From Bradyrhizobium diazoefficiens (lineage in GTDB: Bacteria > Pseudomonadota > Alphaproteobacteria > Rhizobiales > Xanthobacteraceae): DNA of 64,000 nucleotides. Numbering within the stretch: position 1 is the first letter of the stretch; the number at the start of each line of letters is the position of its first letter. Shown piece by piece: positions 26,508 through 36,420 of the stretch. The stretch is taken from NCBI RefSeq assembly GCF_016616235.1, contig NZ_CP067100.1, positions 124,001 to 188,000 of the forward strand, read 5' to 3'. Under the pieces are notes generated by a model. That model worked only from the letters and a program-made list of their open reading frames with translations. It was not told the DNA's origin and made no database searches. The position numbers and the translations under genes were made by a program.

Positions 26508-27632
26508 TCAGTTGGGTTCACTTTGAAGTGAAGCTTCCGCCCGAGCATGTGCGTGGGCGATCGGATGCGCCGCCAATCTCGACAGGTGACCTTCGGACGC
26601 TGCGCGCTTTCGCAGCATCTTCTGATAGAGCTTCACATAGTCGGCCGCCATGCGTGCTGCGGAGAAGCGCTCTTCGAAACGTGCGCGCACGGCCTTTCGG
26701 TCCAGCCCCAGCACATCTGGCATTGCCCGCACGGCTTCCTCTACGCTTTCGACGATGCATCCGGTGATGCCGTCTTCAACGATCTCGGCGACCGATCCTC
26801 CGCGGAACGCCAGGACGGGTGTGCCGCACGCCATAGCCTCGATCATGACGAGGCCGAATGGCTCCGGCCAATCAATCGGAAACAGCAGTGCCGCGGCGTT
26901 CCCCAGGAATTCGGTTTTCTCGCTTTCATTGATTTCGCCGATAAATTCGACACCTGGTCCGTTTAGCAGCGGGGCGATGGCATCGCGGAAATAGGCCTCA
27001 TCGGCACTGTCCACCTTCGCGGCGATTTTTAACGGCAGGCCTGTAGCGCGCGCGATTGCGATGGCTCGGTCAGGCCGCTTCTCCGGAGAAATACGTCCAA
27101 GGAAGGCGAGATAGCCACCGCGCGGGCGATAGGTAGGCTCGTGGAGATCGAGCGGCAGCCCGTGATAGACCGTTGAGATGAAATTGGCTCGCGGCAGCGG
27201 CGCGCGCTGCGCGTTTGAGATCGACACCAATGGCATCTCGGGGAAATGAGCGTAGAACGGCAAGTGGTCAGCCAAGTCCTGTCGACCATGGAGGGTTGTC
27301 AACGCCCTTCCCGCCTGGGTCCGGAACAGTGGAAAATGCAGGTAGTCGATGTGAAAGTGGAGGATGTCGAACTCTCCAGCGCGCTCGCGGACCTTGTCCA
27401 GCAGAAGCATCTGGTGTGGAATCGAATTTTTCACATCCGAATCGAGCCGGAGGGCCCTAGGCGTGCAGGGAACCAGCTCGGCTGAGGTGATGGAATCCCC
27501 GCTCGCGAACAGGGTGACGTTGTGCCCCTGTCTGACCAACTCCTCCGTCAGATAGTGCACGACCCGTTCGGTGCCGCCATAAAGACGGGGCGGTACGCTC
27601 TCGAACAATGGGGCAATCTGCGCGATCTTCAT
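26508..27632 (-). CDS. Glycosyltransferase family 4
   Basis: 374 residues. GT-B fold: N-terminal domain with PPRLYGGTERVVHYLTEELV and nucleotide-sugar-binding C-terminal domain with YLAFLGRISPEKRPDRAI, and EPFGLVMIEAMACGTPVLAF (the E-x7-E motif). The final 30 residues are His/Ala-rich and variable. Acceptor unknown. First gene of a three-gene minus-strand operon with the sigma factor (24 bases downstream) and eRF1-like gene. Confidence 0.88.
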   Translation of the reverse strand: MKIAQIAPLFESVPPRLYGGTERVVHYLTEELVRQGHNVTLFASGDSITSAELVPCTPRALRLDSDVKNSIPHQMLLLDKVRERAGEFDILHFHIDYLHFPLFRTQAGRALTTLHGRQDLADHLPFYAHFPEMPLVSISNAQRAPLPRANFISTVYHGLPLDLHEPTYRPRGGYLAFLGRISPEKRPDRAIAIARATGLPLKIAAKVDSADEAYFRDAIAPLLNGPGVEFIGEINESEKTEFLGNAAALLFPIDWPEPFGLVMIEAMACGTPVLAFRGGSVAEIVEDGITGCIVESVEEAVRAMPDVLGLDRKAVRARFEERFSAARMAADYVKLYQKMLRKRAASEGHLSRLAAHPIAHAHARAEASLQSEPN

Positions 27633-27685
27633 TGCGTCCTCTGTGCTTCCAATTCAGTACATTTCCTGTCGAACATCCGTCTTTG

Positions 27686-28045
<360 letters not shown>

Positions 28046-28106
28046 TCAGCCGGACCTGGCCAAAACATGGGTGCGGCATTGCCGTTTACGCAAGAGACCT
28101 GGAGGC

Positions 28107-28135
28107 CTTGAAACGATTGAACCCGCTTCTAATTT
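28107..28135 (+). promoter_or_regulatory. Heat-shock-type promoter for second sHSP pair
   Basis: CTTGAAA (28107-28113), 15 bases, CTAATTT (28129-28135); same spacing as the promoters at 20443, 37618, 40581 and 56169. Confidence 0.65.
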
Positions 28136-28142
28136 GATGGGT

Positions 28143-28255
28143 GGCCGCGCGAGTAATCGCACGGCGTACCGGGCGCCTTCGACAGGGCCCGGTCAGCGGG
28201 CGCCCGGCAGGTGTCCGAGGCGTTCTATCCATGTTGCTCAAAGGAGGATATGGCT
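28143..28255 (+). ncRNA. ROSE-type RNA thermometer
   Basis: The leader ends CCATGTTGCTCAAAGGAGG then ATATGGCTATG. CCAT pairs with ATGG and TTGCTC with GGAGGAT around an AAAG loop, masking the Shine-Dalgarno. It is about 110 bases long, with room for the upstream hairpins of classical ROSE. An earlier ATG (28250) lies only two bases from GGAGG and is an unlikely start. Confidence 0.88.
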
Positions 28256-28711
28256 ATGACCACGCTTGATCTTGCTCCCCTGTGGCGATCGACGATTGGG
28301 TTCGATCGTCTGTTCGACCTTCTCGAGGATTCTGGCGGATGGACGGGCGGGGACAATTACCCGCCGTATGACATCCAACGTGTTGGTGAGGACCACTACC
28401 AGATCTCGCTGGCTCTTGCCGGCTTCACGCCTGATGAGGTCTCCATCACAGCCGAGCAGAACACGCTGACCGTTGAGGGTCGCAAGGCCGACACGAGCAG
28501 CCATCAATATCTCTACCAAGGCATCTCTTCGCGCCCGTTCCGACGGACGTTCAACCTGGCGGAGTACGTGCAGGTGAAGGGCGCCTCGTTCGAGAACGGC
28601 ATGCTCAACATCGATCTGGTTCGCGAGATTCCAGACGCGATGAAACCGCGCCAGATTGCGATCAGCACAGGTGGTGATCACCAGCAAGTTGAGAATAAGC
28701 AAGCGGCGTAA
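28256..28711 (+). CDS. Small heat-shock protein (Hsp20), class A type, ROSE-controlled
   Basis: 151 residues; ATG 28256 is eight bases from GGAGG. N-terminus MTTLDLAPLWRSTIGFDRLF; alpha-crystallin domain with ISLALAGFTPDEVSITAEQN and SSRPFRRTFNLAEYVQVKGA; C-terminal IAI (PRQIAIS). A holdase chaperone of the cytoplasm. It precedes a class B sHSP gene by 80 bases, repeating the pair at 19271-20337. Confidence 0.95.
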   Translation: MTTLDLAPLWRSTIGFDRLFDLLEDSGGWTGGDNYPPYDIQRVGEDHYQISLALAGFTPDEVSITAEQNTLTVEGRKADTSSHQYLYQGISSRPFRRTFNLAEYVQVKGASFENGMLNIDLVREIPDAMKPRQIAISTGGDHQQVENKQAA

Positions 28712-28791
28712 CACCGCCTGCTCGCGCTTGCATTTCGCGGCGTGGCTTCGCCGCGCCGCGAGCGTTTGGAACCAGAAAAGGGAGAAACTCT

Positions 28792-29286
28792 ATGGCTATC
28801 ACTGATCTGATCCCCTGGGGCCGCGGTCGTGATGTGACCACCCGTCGCTCCGAGAACTACAACCCGGTTCTGACCCTGCATCGGGAGATGAACCGCCTGT
28901 TCGACGATGTCTTCCGTGGCTTCGATGTCGCGCCATTTGGCGGCAGCTTCGAGCAGTCGATGAACTGGCCGAGCATTGAGGTCAATGAGAGTGACAAGGA
29001 CGTGAAAGTCACGGCGGAGTTGCCGGGCCTCGACGAGAAAGACGTCCAGGTCGAACTCGCCAACGGCGTTCTCTCGATCAAGGGAGAGAAGAAGACTGAG
29101 ACGGAAGACAAGGATCGCAAGTTCAGCGAGCGCTACTATGGCAGGTTTGAACGGCGCATCCCGATCGAAGACGTCGACCAGGACAAGATTTCTGCTGCGT
29201 TCAAGAATGGCGTGCTGACGGTCACCATGCCGAAGCTGCCGCAAGCAGAATCCAAGGTGAAGCGTATCGCAATCAACTCGAAATGA
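28792..29286 (+). CDS. Small heat-shock protein (Hsp20), class B type
   Basis: 164 residues; ATG 28792 after AGGGAGA. N-terminus MAITDLIPWGRGRDVTTRRS, LTLHREMNRLFDDVFRGFDV; alpha-crystallin domain with VNESDKDVKVTAELPGLDEK and FKNGVLTVTMPKLPQ; C-terminal VKRIAINSK identical in ending to the 19271 product. Second gene of the unit, closed by a strong terminator. Confidence 0.95.
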   Translation: MAITDLIPWGRGRDVTTRRSENYNPVLTLHREMNRLFDDVFRGFDVAPFGGSFEQSMNWPSIEVNESDKDVKVTAELPGLDEKDVQVELANGVLSIKGEKKTETEDKDRKFSERYYGRFERRIPIEDVDQDKISAAFKNGVLTVTMPKLPQAESKVKRIAINSK

Positions 29287-29297
29287 CACCCAAATCG

Positions 29298-29324
29298 ACG
29301 GGAGCGGGTCTCCGCTCCCGTTTT
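29298..29324 (+). terminator. Rho-independent terminator of the sHSP pair
   Basis: ACGGGAGCGG (29298-29307), loop GTCT, CCGCTCCCGT (29312-29321), followed by TTTGC. Perfect 10-bp stem twelve bases after the stop codon. Confidence 0.85.
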
Positions 29325-29362
29325 GCTACAAGACCAAACCGTCTCCGGGGATGTGCTCGACG

Positions 29363-29557
29363 ATGGACACAAGGCGGAAATCCAGCTTTGCAGGCGTTGC
29401 GGATGTCGTTGCGCATGCAGAGACGGCGGCTCAGCACATCAAAGAACTGAAAGTGGCTTGTGCGAACGGAGATAAGAACGCCGCCCGTCGATCGCTGCGC
29501 CAGGCGATCAGCGAACTTGAGCTGGCTCGCGCGATGGTGCGGACTGGTATCGACTAA
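29363..29557 (+). CDS. Small helical protein of unknown function
   Basis: 64 residues from ATG 29363: VVAHAETAAQHIKELKVACA, NGDKNAARRSLRQAISELEL. Predicted as two or three helices. It lies just after the sHSP terminator and convergent with the kinase gene; family not recognised. Confidence 0.5.
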   Translation: MDTRRKSSFAGVADVVAHAETAAQHIKELKVACANGDKNAARRSLRQAISELELARAMVRTGID

Positions 29558-29591
29558 GGTCCGAACAGCGTAAACCTGTGTCGCGTGCGCC

Positions 29592-31274
29592 CTATTGGCT
29601 GGTTTTTGCGCCTAACATCGCTTCGAGCTTGGCTGAGAGCTCCCGCGAGGAAAACGGCTTCCTGAGGAGCATAGTGCCGTTCATACGTTTGCCGGTCTCT
29701 TCGATGAGATCTGGATAGCCACTGCAGTACAGGACGGGCAGACCCGGTTGCTGTCGTTGAAGTTCAAGTCCAACGTCCAGTCCAGAGACGCCGGGCATGG
29801 CGAGATCGATAATCGCCAAATCGATCGCTCGATGGGAAAGAGTTGCCACCGCAGCATCCAGATTCTCAGCCGCGATCGCCTGGTATCCAAGATCGTCAAG
29901 CATGCTCCGTGTCGTTTCGAGCACGCTGGCGTCGTCGTCCACAACAAGGATGTGCTCCCTTGCTCCCACACGTGGACTACTCAATTGGCGATCTTCGTCT
30001 CCTACAACTACGTCGGTTGATCGTGGCAAGAGGATCCGCACAACCGTTCCCCGATCAACCCGGCTCTCAATTATCGCGGTCCCGCCGGACTGCCGGGCAA
30101 ACCCATAGACCTGAGACAATCCGAGCCCCGTTCCCTTACCGGGCTCCTTGGTGGTGAAGAATGGATCGAACGCCCGTGCCAGGACCTCCGGAGGCATTCC
30201 GGTGCCCGTGTCCTTCACCGCGATGGAAACGTACTCACCTGGCTTTAGCTCGGTCTGCAGATCTTCGGGGACGCCGTGGAGAACGCTTGTCTCTATCGTG
30301 AGAAGACCGCCATTGGGCATCGCGTCTCGCGCGTTGATGGCAAGGTTGAGCAACATCAGCTCTAGTTGGGTCGCATCGACCAATGCAGGCCAAAGGTCCT
30401 TCTGCGTGACTACGCCAACCCGAATAGAGGCTCCCAAGGTTCTGGACAACATCTCTGCAACCGTGCCCACCAGTTGATTGACGTCGACAGGCTCCGGCGC
30501 GAGCCGCTGCTTCCGGGAGAATGTCAGCAGCTGCCCGACGAGCTTGGCCCCGCGCTGCGCGCCATGCATGGCGTTCCGGACATATCGCTGAATACGCTCG
30601 TCTTCCACTCGCCGGGAAATCAGCTCAAGATTACCAATAATCGCCATCAAAAGATTGTTGAAGTCGTGAGCAATGCCGCCGGTGAGTTGCCCGACGGCCT
30701 CCATCTTCTGCGCGTGACGCAGCGCGACTTCAGTGCGCTCGCGTTCCACGATTTCGTCTCTCAGCCGCTTGTTCGCTTCCGAGAGCTGCTCTGTCCGCTC
30801 CTCCACGCGGCGCTCAAGCGTGTCGGCCAGTTGTCTCAATTGCAGCAGATAGTGCTCGGCTTGTCGCTGCCGCCGGCGACCGCGTACCGCTGCCAGCACC
30901 GCACTCTTCAGTGAGGTCGCGGCTAATGGCCGCTCAAGCACTGTGACGTGACCAAGAAGCTCGATCAGCTCCGTAAGAGCCGGGCCATTTGGGCCGGTTC
31001 TCAATGTTAGCAGGACGAACGGAAAATCCGACCATGGCGGCTGATTGGCGATCCATCGGGCCAATGCGCCACGATGTTCGTGAACGAGCGCTTCCTCCGC
31101 AACAACAGCGGCCGCTGCATCATTCAGATTGGCCACCAATTCTGAAAGCCCGGATTGCTCCAACGCCTGGATGCCGACATCACGCAGAGCCGAGCAAACC
31201 ACCCTCGCGTCGCGGCCGAACGGTGCCAGAACGAGCACTGGACCGTCCTCGCTCGTCTCATGAGTGCCCATCAA
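29592..31274 (-). CDS. Hybrid histidine kinase with C-terminal receiver
   Basis: 560 residues. Residues 1 to about 130 look like a degenerate receiver ([20 protein letters not shown]). A coiled coil (about 135-180) leads into HisKA with [11 protein letters not shown] (phospho-His), HATPase_c with [20 protein letters not shown] and [14 protein letters not shown], then a receiver with [14 protein letters not shown] (phospho-Asp) at about 430-550. No membrane segment, so cytoplasmic. It overlaps the KaiC-like gene by 17 bases and is surely co-translated with it. KaiC-kinase pairs exist in Rhodopseudomonas and Legionella. Confidence 0.9.
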   Translation of the reverse strand: MMGTHETSEDGPVLVLAPFGRDARVVCSALRDVGIQALEQSGLSELVANLNDAAAAVVAEEALVHEHRGALARWIANQPPWSDFPFVLLTLRTGPNGPALTELIELLGHVTVLERPLAATSLKSAVLAAVRGRRRQRQAEHYLLQLRQLADTLERRVEERTEQLSEANKRLRDEIVERERTEVALRHAQKMEAVGQLTGGIAHDFNNLLMAIIGNLELISRRVEDERIQRYVRNAMHGAQRGAKLVGQLLTFSRKQRLAPEPVDVNQLVGTVAEMLSRTLGASIRVGVVTQKDLWPALVDATQLELMLLNLAINARDAMPNGGLLTIETSVLHGVPEDLQTELKPGEYVSIAVKDTGTGMPPEVLARAFDPFFTTKEPGKGTGLGLSQVYGFARQSGGTAIIESRVDRGTVVRILLPRSTDVVVGDEDRQLSSPRVGAREHILVVDDDASVLETTRSMLDDLGYQAIAAENLDAAVATLSHRAIDLAIIDLAMPGVSGLDVGLELQRQQPGLPVLYCSGYPDLIEETGKRMNGTMLLRKPFSSRELSAKLEAMLGAKTSQ

Positions 31275-32772
31275 TCCTCGTCGTAAGCAGTGCGCCGTGC
31301 TGGCCGGTATAGACCGGAGACCCTGACAGGACGCCCTGGAACTCCGCTAGAGGAGGGCCGACTTGGATGCCGCGGCTATCGAGCCGGTACTCTCTGATTT
31401 CGTCTTCGTGCCGGCCGGTGCGTTTTTTTAAAACCGAGATCGCCCGACGGATTTTTCCGGCGGCCTCGAAGAAACGCAACAGCAGGACCGAGTCGCTCAG
31501 ATAAGTCAGATCGACGCTGGACTGCATCGAACCGACAAGCCCGTGCTGGGCAAGGGTCAAGATCGTGACGACGCCACGATGATTCAGATAGGTCAGCATT
31601 TCGTGCATCAGCAACAGCATGAACTGCTCGGCGGGCATGGCGTTCTGATATCCGCTCAAACTGTCCAGCACCACGACCTTGACATCGTCCACCTCGACGC
31701 GCCTGCGGACCATCCCAGTGAGTTCTCCGGGGGAAAGCTCTGCGGGATCGACTTGCTCGAGGAGCAGCTGCCCTGATGCGATCCGCTGGTCCAAGTGCCA
31801 GCCCATCCCTGCTGCCCGCTTGGTCAGGATAGCTTTGGTCTCGTCAAATGTAACAAAGAGAGCGCGTTCCTCGCGAGCGAGCGCCGACATGACAAACTGC
31901 ATGGCTATGGATGATTTCCCAGCGCCAGATGGGCCCATGAGCAGAGTACTCGTGCCGCGATCGAGGCCGGTACCCAGCAATTGATCCAGTTCTTCGATAC
32001 CGCTGAGAAGCGGTTCTGCCGACGGGGTGTTATCGACGTGCTCCGACGCGATCAGGCGTGGAAACAGGACGATTCCCCCTTTGCGGATGATGAAATCATG
32101 AAAGCCTCCCCGGAAGCTGCGCCCGCGCATCTTGAAGATGCGCAGCCGGCGACGCTCGGCGCCGTATGGCAGGGCATTATGTTCGAGCCTGATCACGCCG
32201 TGAACAAGACTGTGCAAATTGAGGTCATCGGCTTCTTCGGTGAGGTCGTCCAAAAATAGCCCGGTGCATCCCTCCTGGGCAAAGAAGTGCTTTAGAGCAA
32301 TGACTTGCCTGCGGTAGCGCAGCGGGTTCTGTGCAAGGAGCCTGATCTCGGAGAGGCTGTCAAAAACCACCCGAGCAGGCGCTACCCGCTTGACCTCGTC
32401 AAAGGTCATTTTCGTTGTTTCCCCGAGCTCGAGGTCTGAAGCGTAGACCACGGTCTGTTGCTGCTTTGGGTCCAGGCTGAGTTCCGCGGGGACAAGCTCA
32501 AAGATCTCGATCGCATCGAGATTCCAGCCGTGGGTTTCAGCCACCTGTCGCAATTCGTCTTTGCTCTCGGAGAGCGTGATGTAAAGACATCGTTCGCCTT
32601 TTGACGCGCCATCAAGGAGGAACTGCAATGCGAGCGTCGTCTTGCCGGTTCCCGGTTGGCCTTCAATCAAGTGAACGCGGTGCGACGCATATCCGCCATC
32701 GAGGATTCCGTCGAAGCCGGCGATGCCCGTAGAGATCGCCTGTGTTCTGGGGGTGCGTTCAGGAATGCTCAT
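31258..32772 (-). CDS. kaiC: KaiC-like double-ATPase protein
   Basis: 504 residues with two RecA-like domains. CI (about 10-240): Walker A EGQPGTGKTTLALQFL and VVFDSLSEIRLL. CII (about 250-490): GPSGAGKSSIAMQFV and VVLDSLSGY. The acidic pair used for catalysis in cyanobacterial KaiC is altered: SE in CI (ITLSESKDE) and DE in CII (FVTFDETK). The autophosphorylation pair Ser-Thr aligns with Thr-Tyr here (VDLTYLSDSVLLLRF). No kaiA or kaiB gene is in the window. Likely an output or stress-signalling KaiC working with the kinase it overlaps, rather than a clock. Confidence 0.85.
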   Translation of the reverse strand: MSIPERTPRTQAISTGIAGFDGILDGGYASHRVHLIEGQPGTGKTTLALQFLLDGASKGERCLYITLSESKDELRQVAETHGWNLDAIEIFELVPAELSLDPKQQQTVVYASDLELGETTKMTFDEVKRVAPARVVFDSLSEIRLLAQNPLRYRRQVIALKHFFAQEGCTGLFLDDLTEEADDLNLHSLVHGVIRLEHNALPYGAERRRLRIFKMRGRSFRGGFHDFIIRKGGIVLFPRLIASEHVDNTPSAEPLLSGIEELDQLLGTGLDRGTSTLLMGPSGAGKSSIAMQFVMSALAREERALFVTFDETKAILTKRAAGMGWHLDQRIASGQLLLEQVDPAELSPGELTGMVRRRVEVDDVKVVVLDSLSGYQNAMPAEQFMLLLMHEMLTYLNHRGVVTILTLAQHGLVGSMQSSVDLTYLSDSVLLLRFFEAAGKIRRAISVLKKRTGRHEDEIREYRLDSRGIQVGPPLAEFQGVLSGSPVYTGQHGALLTTRIDGHS

Positions 32773-32990
32773 CTGTCTTCCGATTTTTCAAGCGCGCGCC
32801 CGCAACCGGACATCGCCCCGCCCGACCGCCACGGCTTGGATTTGATTGTCATGATTTCGCGAAGACAGGGCCAAGGCCCTTGAGCAGGCACCGTGGCTGC
32901 AAACATCTTCCTGATGGCTAATTTCGTACGAATTTCCGGTGCTCTGTCAAGCCGCCGGAACTACCGCGAGCCGGAACCCGGATCGGAAGG

Positions 32991-33707
32991 TTGGAGTTAC
33001 CCGGCTCCCACGCAAAATCTCTGAGCACGACAGCCGCGGCGAGCGAGACAAAGCGAAAGCGGAAGACTGTGGCCTGGAATCAGTTTGTCGGCACCACCAT
33101 CCTTCTCTACGCCCTGACGAACCCGGTCGGAGCTATCCCAGTATTCATGGCGATGACGGGGCGTGCTGGCGCGCTGAAGACCCACCGGATCATCGTTTTG
33201 GCCTGTACGGCGGTAGCTGTCTTTTTTGTTGGATCTGCAATGTTCGGGAAGGAAATCCTGGCGTTCTTCAATGTGGGGCTCGATGACTTTCGGATCGCGG
33301 GCGGGCTGCTTGTGCTGGTGATCGCGTTCGAAATGTTTCAAGCGCAATATACAAAGTTTATTCCTCGCGCCGACGAGGCGAACGATAGCGAAATCGACAT
33401 TCATGGTCTGGCCATCACGCCATTTGCGTTTCCGTTGCTTGTCGGACCGGCCGAACTGAGCATCATGATCACCCTCTCGAATGACAACCCGGGATGGCAC
33501 GGGAAGGTGTTCTTGGCGACGGCAGCTGTGGTCGCGGCTTCCCTGATCGGATTGACATTGTGGATGGCTGCCGCGATCGAACGCTTCCTGGGGCGAACCG
33601 GCATTAACGTTATGACGCGTGTGATGGCGCTCATCATCGCGGCTATCGCTGTGAATTTTATCATGACGGGGATCAAGAACGAACTCCCTGGGTTGGTGAG
33701 CCGATAG
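32991..33707 (+). CDS. MarC-family integral membrane protein
   Basis: 238 residues if the TTG at 32991 is used. GTG 33069 (preceded by GGAAG) would give a 212-residue protein starting just before the first helix and is the more natural start. About six helices: TTILLYALTNPVGAIPVFMA, PFAFPLLVGPAELSIMITL, VMALIIAAIAVNFIMTGI. MarC proteins are inner-membrane and of unknown substrate; the former link to antibiotic resistance is not supported. Divergent from the KaiC-like gene. A run of seven T lies just after the stop (33722-33728). Confidence 0.85.
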   Translation: MELPGSHAKSLSTTAAASETKRKRKTVAWNQFVGTTILLYALTNPVGAIPVFMAMTGRAGALKTHRIIVLACTAVAVFFVGSAMFGKEILAFFNVGLDDFRIAGGLLVLVIAFEMFQAQYTKFIPRADEANDSEIDIHGLAITPFAFPLLVGPAELSIMITLSNDNPGWHGKVFLATAAVVAASLIGLTLWMAAAIERFLGRTGINVMTRVMALIIAAIAVNFIMTGIKNELPGLVSR

Positions 33708-33904
33708 GAGTCATCCGGTGCTTTTTTTCGAGGGAGCGGCGCGCTCTTCCTAGGCCGTTCTATTGAAATGGAGCTTGCACTGTACCGGGCTTGCTGGTCG
33801 GTAGCGGCACCAGGATTGTCCGACAGCGTGCGCAGATCTTCGCCAGAACGCTCGCGCGACCGCAGTTCGGCAAATCAATCCCGCACGTTGAGAAGGCGCA
33901 TCCA

Positions 33905-34144
33905 CTACGCCACCGAGTTAAACTCCCTCCTGTTTGCCCGCTCAGCAGCTGCGCGGCTCGCCGCAATCGCCATCCAATCCCTCAGCAATCCTTTGTCCTC
34001 CTTAGAAAAGGCAGCCCGCCGTTTAAGGTCCTCGAGAGTCTCACCGGGATGGCATCGCTCAAAATCCTGGCGGATTAGCGATTCAAGGTATGCCGCCTCG
34101 TCTTGAGCGGCACTGCCCAAGTTGGAATACGACTGGATCGGCAT
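33905..34144 (-). CDS. Small conserved helical protein
   Basis: 79 residues: QSYSNLGSAAQDEAAYLESL, IRQDFERCHPGETLEDLKRR, SKEDKGLLRDWMAIAASRAA. Soluble, helical, family of unknown function. It follows the 34168 gene by 23 bases on the same strand, forming a two-gene unit. Confidence 0.65.
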   Translation of the reverse strand: MPIQSYSNLGSAAQDEAAYLESLIRQDFERCHPGETLEDLKRRAAFSKEDKGLLRDWMAIAASRAAAERANRREFNSVA

Positions 34145-34167
34145 GGATGGCCCTCCCTTCCGCAGTT

Positions 34168-34320
34168 CTACAGCCGATCCGGCCTATCAACTGCATCCAG
34201 TTCGGCATCTATCTTTTCGAGAAGACGTTCGATCTCCTCGCGCTCCCTTGGACCGGGATCTTCTTCTAGGCGGCTGATCAGGTGCTGCTTTCGCGTCAGG
34301 AGCATTGCCACGCTCGTCAT
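34168..34320 (-). CDS. 50-residue helical protein, paralogue of 9895-10062
   Basis: From ATG 34320 (alternative ATG 34350): [20 protein letters not shown], then [20 protein letters not shown]. Same DPGP-hinged two-helix layout as the 9895 product. Function unknown. Confidence 0.65.
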   Translation of the reverse strand: MTSVAMLLTRKQHLISRLEEDPGPREREEIERLLEKIDAELDAVDRPDRL

Positions 34321-34553
34321 TGGAGGCATTAGTTCGGGACACTGGTACATTGGTCGACACCCTTCTTCATTGTCGCGATGCAACGAGGGCGACACTCCGA
34401 GGCGCTCGACCGGCGAGCGTGCCGGAGTCCGCTCTGGATACGCGCAAAACTAACGACCGGAACGTCAGTTCCTCAGAAGCTGAAAGGCACCGCCAGCGAG
34501 TAATCCGTCCAGCGCGAGGGGTCGTTTGTTCAGTGGCCGTACAGGCGCTCCTT

Positions 34554-34578
34554 GGAACAGGCAAGGTTCGGTATAGTT
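34554..34578 (+). promoter_or_regulatory. Candidate EcfG-type promoter before greA-like gene
   Basis: GGAAC (34554-34558), 16 bases, AGTT (34575-34578); perfect -35 and one mismatch in the -10. About 100 bases upstream of the ATG at 34677. Confidence 0.45.
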
Positions 34579-34676
34579 GCCAGCCGAGTAGCACCGAGCT
34601 CGCGTCTCGCCGACAAACGACAGCGCGGCCGTTCTCGGCTCTCGGGAGAGAGCTCAGGAAGTGGGTAACGAATTCA

Positions 34677-35156
34677 ATGCCAACCATCCCCATGACTGCG
34701 GCCGGTCACGCCGCTCTTCAGGACGAACTAGCCAACCGCATTAGAATCACGCGGCCCCATCTTGCCGAGCGCATCCAGCAAGCGATCGCGGACGAACCCA
34801 ATCTCGTTGAGAATTCGGAATATCAGGCTGCGCTGACGGAGCAAGGTGTCAACGAGGCACGTATAGCCGAGTTGGAAATCAAGCTTGCACGTGCAGAGGT
34901 CATCGATGTCTCCAAGCTCTCCGGCGAAACCGTTAAATTCGGCGCGACGGTGACGCTGACGGACCAAGATACGGGCCAGGAGCGAATTTGCCAAATCGTT
35001 GGCGAGCCGGAAGCCGATGCCGCCAGAGGCAAGATTTCAGTCAGCTCACCGATCGCACGGGCGTTAATAGGCAAGCCCAAAGGCGCAGTTGTAGCTGTCG
35101 AGACCCCAGGAGGCGATAAGAGTTACAAGATTGAGCAAGTTAGGTGGCTGCCCTAG
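34677..35156 (+). CDS. GreA/GreB-family transcript cleavage factor
   Basis: 159 residues from ATG 34677. N-terminal coiled coil ([40 protein letters not shown]) includes the acidic tip residues [11 protein letters not shown] that match GreA. C-terminal FKBP-like domain: [40 protein letters not shown]. It rescues backtracked RNA polymerase through the secondary channel. It is probably an accessory paralogue, since it lies among stress genes and not in the usual housekeeping context. Confidence 0.85.
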   Translation: MPTIPMTAAGHAALQDELANRIRITRPHLAERIQQAIADEPNLVENSEYQAALTEQGVNEARIAELEIKLARAEVIDVSKLSGETVKFGATVTLTDQDTGQERICQIVGEPEADAARGKISVSSPIARALIGKPKGAVVAVETPGGDKSYKIEQVRWLP

Positions 35157-35325
35157 AAGAAGAGCAGGCTTTTGAGCCAAATCTGGCCTGGCAGATTATC
35201 ACCGGCAGTCGCCCGCCCCAGGCCAATCCTTCATGTTCAACTCCTGGCTTGGATGCGAGCCGGCAGGCAATTGCTGGCATGCGGATTCGGCTGCGTGAGG
35301 CTGGTCGCACAGTGAAGCGTTCGCG

Positions 35326-36420
35326 CTAGCGCAATAGTCCGCTTGCCTGGACGGGCGGAGCGACTTTTACAATTACGGAATTGGTGTGGTCACCACGCAC
35401 TATGGTCAGCTTCACATCCTGACCGACACGTGCGAGGCCGATCTTGTTACGAAGTTGCGACGCGGTCCGGATCGGACGGTCATCTGCCATGATCACGATA
35501 TCGTCTTTCCGCAAACCTGCCTGATCAGCCGGAGACTCTGGCGCGACTTCCGCGATTACTGCCCCTTCATTGCGGCCGCGATTGGTCGAAGGTTGTAGGT
35601 CGTGCAGTGAAACGCCAATGCGGCCACGCTCAACGTGTCCCTTATCTACAATCTGCTCCATGACCAGCCGCGCCATATTTGCCGGAATTGCAAAACCAAT
35701 CCCGACATTACCTCCACCGGGCGAAATGATCGCGGAGTTTATACCGACCAACTCGCCGCGAAGATTGACCAATGCGCCACCCGAGTTTCCCGGATTAATC
35801 GCAGCATCGGTCTGGATAAAGTCTTCGTAGCCTTCCTTACTCAAGCCGGTGCGACCTAGCGCACTGACGAGTCCGGACGTGACGGTCTGACCGAGACCGA
35901 AGGGATTTCCGATCGCAAGCACGAAATCTCCGACCTCAAGTGCATCACTGTCGCCGAAAGGAAGCCCCTGAAGTCCGGCAGGGTTCTGGATCTGCAGCAC
36001 TGCGACGTCCGTGGGCGGGTCGCGCCCGATCACCTTCGCAGATAACTGGCGACCGTCCTTGGTCGTAATCTGAACGACAGAAGCGCCTTCGACCACGTGA
36101 TTATTGGTCAGCACATAGCCGCGCTTCGCATCGACGATGACTCCCGAGCCGGTCGAATTTATTTCCTTCTCGACCTGCTTGGGAATGTCGAAAAATTCAC
36201 GAAAGAACGGATCGCGGTAAAGCGGATTGTCCGCACGAACGCGGCCGTGCACGGAAATATTAACGACGGCGGGTGTCACCTGTCGAACCACCGGCGCCAA
36301 TGTTGGCACAGAAGCGCCCGTCTTCAGGTCCGGCACTTGAGCTGCAGCCGGATGAAACGCGGAGAGCGCCACAATTATAAACAGAGCCAATATTGTTCGC
36401 TTACCCAACATTTCGATCAT
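35326..36420 (-). CDS. Periplasmic DegP/HtrA-type serine protease with one PDZ domain
   Basis: 364 residues from ATG 36420 (MIEMLGKRTILALF); a longer frame upstream belongs to other genes. Signal peptide to about residue 27 (FHPAAA). Trypsin-like domain with H (LTNNHVVEG), D (DPPTDVAVLQI) and S (INPGNSGGALV) of the triad; one PDZ domain from about 270 (VIAEVAPESPADQAGLRKDD). Degrades or refolds damaged envelope proteins. Its ATGA overlaps the stop of a 42-residue membrane ORF, in a unit headed by a ROSE-controlled sHSP gene. Confidence 0.92.
   Translation of the reverse strand: MIEMLGKRTILALFIIVALSAFHPAAAQVPDLKTGASVPTLAPVVRQVTPAVVNISVHGRVRADNPLYRDPFFREFFDIPKQVEKEINSTGSGVIVDAKRGYVLTNNHVVEGASVVQITTKDGRQLSAKVIGRDPPTDVAVLQIQNPAGLQGLPFGDSDALEVGDFVLAIGNPFGLGQTVTSGLVSALGRTGLSKEGYEDFIQTDAAINPGNSGGALVNLRGELVGINSAIISPGGGNVGIGFAIPANMARLVMEQIVDKGHVERGRIGVSLHDLQPSTNRGRNEGAVIAEVAPESPADQAGLRKDDIVIMADDRPIRTASQLRNKIGLARVGQDVKLTIVRGDHTNSVIVKVAPPVQASGLLR

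Noticed and set aside
29592..33000. A circadian kaiABC locus
   Set aside because: Only a KaiC-like gene is present; no kaiA or kaiB frame was found on either strand nearby, and the phosphosites differ.
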